Below, piece after piece: positions 1 to 4,673 of a stretch of 6,550 nt of DNA. Origin of the DNA: Actinomycetes bacterium (GTDB lineage Bacteria > Actinomycetota > Actinomycetes > Actinomycetales > Microbacteriaceae); contig JAEWJG010000156.1 of assembly GCA_023386675.1 (NCBI GenBank), positions 1 to 6,550 on the forward strand, written 5' to 3'. Under the pieces are notes generated by a model that ran no database searches, was not told the origin of the DNA, and worked only from the letters and a program-made list of their open reading frames with translations. How positions within the stretch are numbered: the first letter of the stretch is position 1; the number at the start of each line of letters is the position of its first letter. Made by a program: the position numbers and the translations under genes.

Positions 1-267
1 GAAGCCGACGTGCGCGTTGATCGTGCGGCGCGCATAGGTGTAGGCCGAGCCGGCGGCCGGGAAGATCCGCGCCATCTTGCCGTAGCTGAGCGCGGTCAGC
101 GACATGGCCGCCGCCGCGATGATGTACGCGGTCGGCGACGTGCCGTTGCTCGCGCCGGCGATGACGCCGAAGGTCAGCATCACGATGGCCGGCGACATGT
201 AGGCGACGCCGAACAGCACGATGGAGGAGAGGGACAGCTTGGCGGTCAGCCGGGTGGACTCGCTCAT
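1..267 (-). CDS. APC-family amino acid/amine permease, N-terminal part (runs off left edge)
   Basis: Only the first 89 codons are in the window; APC permeases are usually about 450-500 residues, so most of the gene lies to the left. The translation starts MSESTRLTAKLSLSSIVLFG and shows a first membrane segment at about residues 13-38 carrying GVAYMSPA, a second at about 44-62, and then FPAAGSAYTYARR (69-81). The P-x-(A/S)-G-S-x-Y-x-Y signature between helices 2 and 3 is characteristic of APC amino acid-polyamine-organocation importers in the cytoplasmic membrane. The start is well supported: GGAGGT at 274-279 lies 6 bases before the ATG. That ATG overlaps the hydrolase stop as ATGA, so the two genes are probably co-transcribed and translationally coupled. 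The substrate cannot be told from this fragment; an amino acid, polyamine or other amine related to the hydrolase reaction is a reasonable inference. Confidence 0.88.
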   Translation of the reverse strand, partial: MSESTRLTAKLSLSSIVLFGVAYMSPAIVMLTFGVIAGASNGTSPTAYIIAAAAMSLTALSYGKMARIFPAAGSAYTYARRTINAHVGF

Positions 268-279
268 GCGAACACCTCC
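264..279 (-). promoter_or_regulatory. Shine-Dalgarno and ATGA stop/start overlap coupling hydrolase to permease
   Basis: On the minus strand GGAGGT (274-279) is embedded in the last codons of the hydrolase, 6 bases before the permease ATG (265-267). The hydrolase TGA (264-266) shares its bases with that start as ATGA. This arrangement is typical of termination-reinitiation, and the strong site fixes the permease start. Confidence 0.8.
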
Positions 280-1151
280 GCAGCCGTCGCCGGAGCCCAG
301 CGGTCGGACGAGATGCGCCCGTCGTAGAGCGGCAGCTCGAGGGTCGACTGCTCGCCCTGGTACTGGATCCACGGCCGGGTCACCCCGCCGCTGCCGTAGC
401 GGCGAACCGCCGCGACCTCGTCGAGGTCGATGACGTCGGTCAGCACCGCCGACTCCGAGCTCTCCGACTCGACGCGCACGCGGCCCTGCGGGTCGGCGAG
501 GAGGCTGCGGCCGAGGCCGTTCGGCGCCGCCGCGTTGACGCTGGCGACGAAGACCTGGTTGACGATGGCGTTCGCCTTCGCGATCGTGACCTCCTGGGCG
601 CGGTCGGAGGTCGGGGTCTGCACCAGGTTCAGGATGAGCTCCGCGCCCATCCACGCCAGGTGCCGGCTCGACTCGGGGAACCACGCGTCGTAGCAGATCG
701 ACAGCCCGATGCGGCCGAAGCCCGACATGTCGAACACGACGAACTCGCCGCCTGCCGCGACCGTCTCGTACGGGCGCCACGGGAACACCTTGCGGTAGGA
801 CGCGACGCGGCGGCCCTCCGGCGAGTACGCGGCGGCCGTGTTGTAGATGCGGCCGTCCTCGCCGCGCTCGTAGAAGCTGCCGGGGACGAGCCAGCGGCCG
901 AGGTCGCCGGCGAGCTCGGCGAGGGCGCGGTCGCGCGGCCCGTCGAGGGGCTGGGCGAGCGCCTCGATGCGCTCGGCCGTCTCCTCCGGGGTCGCCTCGC
1001 CGAGGCCGGTGAGGTGCAGTTCGGGGTGCACGAACAGGTGCGTGTCGCGGTGGATGCGGGTGAGCTGTTCGAGGTGCGCCGCGAACGGGGAGACATCGTC
1101 TGTGGGGGCCGTCGGTGCTTGCACCAGGGCCAGGGAGAGCGGGCGGGTCAT
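264..1151 (-). CDS. Nitrilase-superfamily carbon-nitrogen hydrolase
   Basis: This is a complete 295-residue protein, a normal length for a single-domain nitrilase-superfamily enzyme, which cleaves non-peptide C-N bonds (amides, N-carbamoyl compounds, less often nitriles) in the cytoplasm. Counting from the ATG at 1151, the catalytic triad is visible: Glu44 in FVHPELHLTG, Lys121 in YRKVFPW and the nucleophile Cys153 in SICYDAWFPE. Glu128 (RPYE) may be the additional structural glutamate known in the family. The later GRSLLADPQGRV segment (about 214-225) is also typical. A TTG two codons upstream (1157) is an alternative start, but GGAA lies about 10 bases before the ATG and only 4 before the TTG, so I prefer the ATG. 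The gene is first in an operon with the permease and lies downstream of a strong promoter at 1207-1235, divergent from a TetR gene. Subfamily and substrate are not determinable by eye; amidase is more likely than true nitrilase. Confidence 0.9.
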   Translation of the reverse strand: MTRPLSLALVQAPTAPTDDVSPFAAHLEQLTRIHRDTHLFVHPELHLTGLGEATPEETAERIEALAQPLDGPRDRALAELAGDLGRWLVPGSFYERGEDGRIYNTAAAYSPEGRRVASYRKVFPWRPYETVAAGGEFVVFDMSGFGRIGLSICYDAWFPESSRHLAWMGAELILNLVQTPTSDRAQEVTIAKANAIVNQVFVASVNAAAPNGLGRSLLADPQGRVRVESESSESAVLTDVIDLDEVAAVRRYGSGGVTRPWIQYQGEQSTLELPLYDGRISSDRWAPATAAEVFA

Positions 1152-1170
1152 CGTCAACCGTTTCCGTCAG

Positions 1171-1185
1171 GGCCGCCGTGCGGCC
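1171..1185. promoter_or_regulatory. Perfect 15-base inverted repeat in hydrolase leader (candidate operator or hairpin)
   Basis: GGCCGC-CGT-GCGGCC is a perfect 6-bp inverted repeat with a 3-base centre. It lies between the predicted transcription start of the hydrolase operon (about 1200) and the hydrolase ATG (1151). The size and symmetry would suit a TetR-family dimer acting as a roadblock, or an RNA hairpin in the 5' leader. GC-only palindromes are common in DNA this rich in G and C, so the functional call is weak. Confidence 0.3.
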
Positions 1186-1206
1186 GTTCGAGTTAATTAA
1201 ACGCAA

Positions 1207-1235
1207 TTTATATAAAAAATCGCCCGAGCTGTCAA
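1207..1235 (-). promoter_or_regulatory. Near-consensus sigma-70-type promoter for hydrolase-permease operon
   Basis: Reading the minus strand, TTGACA (1230-1235) is a perfect -35. It is followed after exactly 17 bases by TATAAA (1207-1212), one mismatch from the -10 consensus TATAAT. The spacer contains a T6 run. Transcription would start near 1200, giving a leader of about 49 bases before the hydrolase ATG at 1151. The region 1194-1220 is strikingly AT-rich for this window. Such a strong core promoter next to a divergent TetR gene implies that expression is limited by repression. Confidence 0.75.
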
Positions 1236-1242
1236 ACGGCGG

Positions 1243-1258
1243 CGTCCGATATGCGACG
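1243..1258. promoter_or_regulatory. Candidate TetR operator (imperfect 16-base palindrome)
   Basis: The sequence CGTCCGATATGCGACG is symmetric at 12 of 16 positions: CGTC/GACG outer arms and an ATAT centre, with only the CG/GC pairs in between mismatched. It sits 8 bases upstream of the -35 of the hydrolase promoter and overlaps the likely -10 of tetR (1255-1260), so a bound dimer could repress tetR itself and perhaps influence the divergent promoter. The position and length fit TetR-family operators; binding is an inference. Confidence 0.35.
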
Positions 1259-1260
1259 AT
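1255..1260 (+). promoter_or_regulatory. Candidate -10 element for leaderless tetR mRNA
   Basis: GACGAT keeps the two most important -10 bases (A at position 2 and T at position 6) and ends 6 bases before the tetR ATG, which would place transcription start at the A of the ATG. No Shine-Dalgarno-like sequence lies in the 20 bases before the ATG, and no convincing -35 is visible. This is the weakest of the three leaderless candidates. Confidence 0.3.
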
Positions 1261-1266
1261 CGACGT

Positions 1267-1860
1267 ATGGCACGACCCCGGGAGCAGACGAAGCGGCGCG
1301 AGGAGCTCATCGCCGCCGCCTCCAACGCCATGCTGCTCCACGGCTCCAACGATGTCCGCCTGGCGGACATCGCCAAGGAGGCCGGGCTCACCTCCGCGTC
1401 GGTGCTCTACTACTACCCCGACGTGCGCGAGCTCTACACCGCCGTCTTCGCGCAGGGCAGCGACGAGTACTGCACGCACCGCGAGGAGCGGGTGGAGGCC
1501 GCATCCACCCCGGAGGAGAAGCTCGCCGAGTGCATCGCGTCGGGCATCCCGTGGCCGGGGCGCGCGGAGGAGACCAGCCGCATCCTCTACGAGCTCACGC
1601 CGATCGTGCTGCGCAACCCCGTGGCCGCGGCCGAGAACGCCGCGCTCATCCAGCGCCAGGTCGCGCTCTACGAGCGGGTGCTGCGGGAGTGCGCCGACTC
1701 GGGACGGTTCCGGCTGCTGCAGCCGGCGGACGTGCTGGCGCGCAGCTTCATCGCGCTCGAGGACGGCTACGGCGTGGACGTCCTCACCGGCGACCTCGCA
1801 CCGGAGACCGAGCAGCAGTGGATGATGGACTACGCCCGCATCATGGTGGCCGCGGTCTGA
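1267..1860 (+). CDS. TetR/AcrR-family transcriptional regulator
   Basis: This 197-residue protein has the usual TetR length and layout. The N-terminal DNA-binding domain (about 1-60) begins MARPREQTKRREELIAAASN and contains a helix-turn-helix at about 29-50, with IAKEAGLTSASVLYYYPD followed by ELYTAVF, the classic TetR pattern of IAxxAGxxxxxxYYYFxxKxxL. Residues from about 70 onward are the variable ligand-binding and dimerisation domain, whose ligand cannot be predicted. The ATG at 1267 matches the family N-terminus and lacks a Shine-Dalgarno sequence, suggesting a leaderless mRNA. It is transcribed divergently from the hydrolase-permease operon across a 115-base gap with palindromes, the standard arrangement for a local repressor of the neighbouring genes. 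I infer it represses that operon and itself until an amide/amine ligand binds. The Eis-like gene 44 bases downstream could be partly co-transcribed with it. Confidence 0.92.
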   Translation: MARPREQTKRREELIAAASNAMLLHGSNDVRLADIAKEAGLTSASVLYYYPDVRELYTAVFAQGSDEYCTHREERVEAASTPEEKLAECIASGIPWPGRAEETSRILYELTPIVLRNPVAAAENAALIQRQVALYERVLRECADSGRFRLLQPADVLARSFIALEDGYGVDVLTGDLAPETEQQWMMDYARIMVAAV

Positions 1861-1868
1861 CCGCGGTC
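1848..1868 (+). terminator. GC-rich hairpin across the tetR stop codon (possible weak terminator)
   Basis: CCGCGGT (1850-1856) and ACCGCGG (1860-1866) form a perfect 7-bp stem with a 3-base loop. It can be extended by a G-U and a G-C pair at the base, and the tetR stop codon lies in the loop and arm. No U-tract follows, so intrinsic termination is uncertain. It lies just upstream of the likely promoter of the Eis-like gene and could separate the two transcription units. Confidence 0.3.
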
Positions 1869-1892
1869 CTGTCTCGCCCGGCGGCCTCCCGA

Positions 1893-1898
1893 TACGGT
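1893..1898 (+). promoter_or_regulatory. Candidate -10 element for leaderless Eis-like gene
   Basis: TACGGT fits the TAnnnT -10 pattern and ends exactly 6 bases before the ATG at 1905, so transcription would begin at the start codon. The purine stretch GGTGAGGGG immediately before the ATG could instead act as a tightly spaced ribosome-binding site on a tetR read-through transcript. No clear -35 is seen. Confidence 0.4.
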
Positions 1899-1904
1899 GA
1901 GGGG

Positions 1905-3185
1905 ATGGACTTCCGTACCGCACCCCTCGACGACACCTCCGCCCAGGCCCTCGCCGCGACCGGCCTCCGCTACGCGCTGGTCGACACCTCGGACGCCGAG
2001 GCCCTGGACGGCTGGACGCGCGCCGACTTCCGCGGCTTCCACGGCCGACGCCCCACGGCGGAGGTGCTGGAGGAGGCGCGCGGGAACTTCGCCGGGCGCC
2101 GGAACACCGGGGTGTACGACGACCAGGGCGCGACCGCCGACCCCGTCGGCACCGTGAACACCTGGCCGGCGCCGCTCACCGTCCCCGGCGGCGCGCGCAT
2201 CGACTCCTGGGCGATCAGCTCGGTCACCGTCGCGCCGACCCACCGCCGCCGTGGGATCGCGACCGCGCTGCTCGGCGGTGAGCTGCGGACCGCGCACGCG
2301 CTGGGCCTGCCGCTGGCCATCCTCACCGTCTCCGAATCGGTCATCTACGGCCGCTGGGGCTTCGGGCCGGCGACCTGGACGACTGCCTGGTCGGTCGACA
2401 CGAAGCGCGTGCGCTGGGCCGGCGGCGACACCCCCGGGCGCCTGTCCTTCACCGAGCCGGAGGCGTACGAGTCGACCGGGACGCAGGTGCTCGACCGCGT
2501 GATGGCCGCCCGCGCCGGCGAGATCGGGCTGGAGCCGTACCTGGCGAAGCGGCTGATCGGCCCGCTCACGGGCGACCCGGACGCGGACAAGCTGCGTCTT
2601 GTGCGCTACGACTCGGACGCCGGCGAGCCGGAGGGCTTCGTCTCGTACACGCTCAAGGACGACGACGACTTCACCCGCCACACCGTCGAGGTGCGCCACC
2701 TCGCCGCAGCGACCCCGGAGGCGCTCCGGGCACTGTGGCGCTTCCTGCTGGAGCTCGACCTGGTCGCCGAGGTGAAGGTCTGGACGCGCGGCGTCGACGA
2801 GCCGCTGCAGTCACTGGTGCACGACATCCGCGGCGCGCGCGTCACCGACCTCCAGGACCACCTGTGGGTGCGCATCCTCGACGTCCCGGCAGCGCTGCAG
2901 GCCCGCACGTACGAGCGCGACGGCTCGCTGGTGCTGGAGGTCGCGGACGACCTGGACTTCGCGGCCGGACGGTGGCGGCTCACGGTGGAGCAGGGGCGCG
3001 CGTCCGTCAGCGAGACGTCCGACGCCCCCGACGTGACGCTCCCGGTGAACGCGCTTGGCAGCGCCTACCTGGGCCACGACGTGGTGCGCGGGCTTGCGCT
3101 CGCGGGCCGCATCCAGGGTGACGCGGAGGCGCTGGACCGGCTGTTCCGCACGGCGGTGCCGCCGCGGCTCAGCACCTGGTTCTGA
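1905..3185 (+). CDS. Eis-like GNAT-family N-acetyltransferase
   Basis: This 426-residue protein resembles the Eis (enhanced intracellular survival) family, which transfers acetyl from acetyl-CoA to amines such as aminoglycosides, lysine side chains or polyamines; characterised members are about 400 residues and hexameric. The N-terminal GNAT domain carries the acetyl-CoA loop VAPTHRRRGIA (109-119) and SESVIYGRWGFGPAT (143-157), whose Tyr148 corresponds to the known general acid Tyr126 of mycobacterial Eis. A second GNAT-like region follows (about 180-325), then a C-terminal sterol-carrier-like domain (about 330-426). The protein ends STWF, keeping the terminal Phe whose carboxylate is the catalytic base in Eis. 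The ATG at 1905 is chosen because family homology begins at MDFRTA; the frame stays open upstream only as a shadow of tetR. The gene converges on purA. The natural substrate is unknown, and aminoglycoside resistance cannot be claimed from sequence alone. Confidence 0.88.
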   Translation: MDFRTAPLDDTSAQALAATGLRYALVDTSDAEALDGWTRADFRGFHGRRPTAEVLEEARGNFAGRRNTGVYDDQGATADPVGTVNTWPAPLTVPGGARIDSWAISSVTVAPTHRRRGIATALLGGELRTAHALGLPLAILTVSESVIYGRWGFGPATWTTAWSVDTKRVRWAGGDTPGRLSFTEPEAYESTGTQVLDRVMAARAGEIGLEPYLAKRLIGPLTGDPDADKLRLVRYDSDAGEPEGFVSYTLKDDDDFTRHTVEVRHLAAATPEALRALWRFLLELDLVAEVKVWTRGVDEPLQSLVHDIRGARVTDLQDHLWVRILDVPAALQARTYERDGSLVLEVADDLDFAAGRWRLTVEQGRASVSETSDAPDVTLPVNALGSAYLGHDVVRGLALAGRIQGDAEALDRLFRTAVPPRLSTWF

Positions 3186-3191
3186 CGTCTG

Positions 3192-3243
3192 GTTGACGCA
3201 ACACGCCGTCGTGCCCGCGAGCGCGACGGCGTGTTGCGTCAAC
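3192..3243. terminator. Perfect 20-bp inverted repeat between convergent genes (bidirectional terminator or palindromic repeat)
   Basis: The left arm GTTGACGCAACACGCCGTCG (3192-3211) is exactly complementary to the right arm (3224-3243), with a 12-base loop. In a plus-strand transcript a T-G wobble and two more pairs could extend the stem into the loop. It starts 7 bases after the stop of the Eis-like gene and ends 11 bases from the purA stop, filling most of the convergent gap, so it would sit at the 3' end of both mRNAs. No U-tract follows on either strand, so it would be an actinobacterial-style hairpin terminator without U-tail, or a REP-like mobile palindrome. Confidence 0.7.
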
Positions 3244-3253
3244 GGACCGCAGC

Positions 3254-4540
3254 TCAGTCGATGAGGTCGTGGCGCACCACGATCTGGTCGCGGGCGGGGC
3301 CGACACCGATCGCGGAGATGCGGGCGCCGGACATGCTCTCGAGGGCCAGCACGTAGTCCTGCGCGTTCTTCGGCAGGTCCTCGAAGGTGCGGGCGCCGCT
3401 GATGTCCTCGGTCCAGCCGGGGAACTCCTCGTAGATCGGCTTCGCGTGGTGGAAGTCGCTCTGCGAGGCGGGGACCTCGTCGTGGCGGACACCGTCGACG
3501 TCGTAGGCGACCGCGACGGGGATGCGCTCGATGCCGGTCAGCGTGTCCAGCTTGGTGAGCACGAAGTCGGTGACGCCGTTGATCCGTGCCGTGTAGCGGG
3601 CGACGGGGGCGTCGTACCAGCCGGTGCGGCGCGGGCGGCCGGTGGTGGTGCCGAACTCGAAGCCGCGCTCCCGGAGGAACTCGCCCCACTCGTCGAACAG
3701 CTCGGTCGGGAACGGGCCGGCGCCGACGCGGGTCGTGTACGCCTTGACGATGCCGATCACGCGGTCGATGCGGTTCGGGCCGATGCCCGAGCCGGTCGCG
3801 GCGCCGCCGGCGGTCGAGTTGGAGGAGGTGACGAACGGGTAGGTGCCGTGGTCCACATCCAGCATGGTCGCCTGGCCGCCCTCGAAGAGGACGTACTTGC
3901 CCTGCTCCAGCGCCTGGTTGAGGAGCAGCGAGCTGTCGACCACCATGGGCCGGAGGCGCTCGGCGTACTCGAGCAGCTGCTCGACGACCTCGTCGACCGT
4001 GATCGCGCGGCGGTTGTAGACCTTCACCAGCAGGTGGTTCTTCTGGTCGAGGGCTCCCTCGACCTTCTGGCGCAGGATGTTCTCGTCGAACAGGTCCTGG
4101 ATGCGGATGCCGACGCGGTTGATCTTGTCGGCGTAGGTCGGGCCGATTCCGCGGCCGGTGGTGCCGATCTGGCGCTTGCCCAGGAAGCGCTCCGTCACCT
4201 TGTCGATGGTGCGGTGGTACGAGGTGATCACGTGCGCGTTCGAGGACACCTTGAGGCGGGAGACGTCGACGCCGCGGGCGATGAGCGCGTCCAGCTCCTC
4301 GAACAGCACCTCGATGTCGACGACGACGCCGTTGGCGATGACCGGGGTGACGCCCTCGGTGAGGATGCCGGAGGGCAGCAGGTGCAGGGCGTACTTCTCG
4401 TCGCCGACGACCACGGTGTGACCTGCGTTGTTGCCGCCGTTGAACTTGACGACGTAGTCGATGCGGCTCCCCAGGACGTCGGTCGCCTTGCCTTTGCCTT
4501 CGTCGCCCCACTGGGCGCCGATGATCACGATCGCGGGCAC
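3254..4540 (-). CDS. purA: Adenylosuccinate synthetase
   Basis: PurA makes adenylosuccinate from IMP and aspartate using GTP, the first committed step from IMP to AMP, as a cytoplasmic homodimer. The 428-residue length is normal. The N-terminus MPAIVIIGAQWGDEGKGK contains the GTP/IMP-binding loop with catalytic Asp13 and Lys16, and His41 lies in NNAGHTVV, at the same numbering as in the E. coli enzyme. Further landmarks are QIGTTGRGIGPTY (124-136), SSNSTAGGAATGSGIGP (239-255), the aspartate loop TTTGRPRRTGW (298-308), the guanine-recognition TKLD (329-332) and GVGP (412-415). All are intact, so the enzyme should be active. The start is a GTG at 4540, supported by GAGAGGA seven bases upstream and by the conserved N-terminus; the frame is open further upstream but without homology. 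It is a single-gene unit, convergent with the Eis-like gene and divergent from the MmpL gene. Confidence 0.98.
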   Translation of the reverse strand: MPAIVIIGAQWGDEGKGKATDVLGSRIDYVVKFNGGNNAGHTVVVGDEKYALHLLPSGILTEGVTPVIANGVVVDIEVLFEELDALIARGVDVSRLKVSSNAHVITSYHRTIDKVTERFLGKRQIGTTGRGIGPTYADKINRVGIRIQDLFDENILRQKVEGALDQKNHLLVKVYNRRAITVDEVVEQLLEYAERLRPMVVDSSLLLNQALEQGKYVLFEGGQATMLDVDHGTYPFVTSSNSTAGGAATGSGIGPNRIDRVIGIVKAYTTRVGAGPFPTELFDEWGEFLRERGFEFGTTTGRPRRTGWYDAPVARYTARINGVTDFVLTKLDTLTGIERIPVAVAYDVDGVRHDEVPASQSDFHHAKPIYEEFPGWTEDISGARTFEDLPKNAQDYVLALESMSGARISAIGVGPARDQIVVRHDLID

Positions 4541-4547
4541 GTGGATG

Positions 4548-4554
4548 TCCTCTC
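4548..4554 (-). promoter_or_regulatory. Shine-Dalgarno site fixing the purA GTG start
   Basis: On the minus strand GAGAGGA lies 7 bases upstream of the GTG at 4538-4540. It supports the GTG rather than any upstream codon in the same open frame, in agreement with the conserved PurA N-terminus. Confidence 0.75.
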
Positions 4555-4565
4555 GATGGATGGAA

Positions 4566-4582
4566 CGCGTCGGCGCCACGCG
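4566..4582 (-). other. Short hairpin in purA 5' leader
   Basis: CGCGT (4566-4570) and ACGCG (4578-4582) can pair around a 7-base loop, itself containing the palindrome GGCGCC. It lies between the likely purA transcription start and its ribosome-binding site. I do not recognise a known purine riboswitch or PurR box here, and short GC stems are frequent in such DNA. Confidence 0.2.
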
Positions 4583-4599
4583 GACGACCGTCGCACTCG

Positions 4600-4605
4600 A
4601 TCCTA
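4600..4605 (-). promoter_or_regulatory. Candidate purA -10 element
   Basis: Minus-strand TAGGAT fits TAnnnT and would start transcription near 4593, giving a leader of about 53 bases that contains the purA Shine-Dalgarno site. No good -35 is visible at 16-18 bases upstream, so this is tentative. Confidence 0.35.
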
Positions 4606-4660
4606 TCGCGAGCCGTGTTTCCGCCCCGTATCGAGCATTTTCCGATGGTGAGGATGGCTC

Positions 4661-4666
4661 TACATT
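4661..4666 (+). promoter_or_regulatory. Candidate -10 element for leaderless MmpL-family gene
   Basis: TACATT (TAnnnT, four of six to TATAAT) ends 7 bases before the ATG at 4674, putting transcription start at or one base before the start codon. The only purine-rich Shine-Dalgarno-like stretch (around 4647-4654) is about 20 bases from the ATG, too far to serve it. A T-rich TTTTCC about 17 bases further upstream is a poor -35. Confidence 0.45.
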
Positions 4667-4673
4667 GGGCGCG

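Noticed and set aside
1149..1157. TTG at 1157 as the hydrolase start
   Set aside because: The ATG two codons later is a better codon and is better spaced from the only GGAA upstream; the difference is two residues and cannot be excluded.
1251..1904. Upstream extension of the Eis-like reading frame through tetR
   Set aside because: Residues before MDFRTA are Arg/Ala/Gly-rich with no family similarity, and the region is coded by tetR in another frame. The frame is open only because stop codons are rare at this GC content.
1830..2699. A 289-codon minus-strand open frame opposite tetR and the Eis-like gene
   Set aside because: Low-complexity Arg/Val/Gly-rich shadow of the acetyltransferase gene, with no motif or credible start context.
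3192..3243. The inverted repeat as a CRISPR repeat or phage attachment site
   Set aside because: Only one copy is in the window, with no spacer array, cas gene, integrase or tRNA next to it.
3269..4651. A 460-codon plus-strand open frame opposite purA
   Set aside because: It is Val/Asp/Ala/Leu-rich antisense complement of purA with no recognisable motif; purA has all its catalytic motifs intact.
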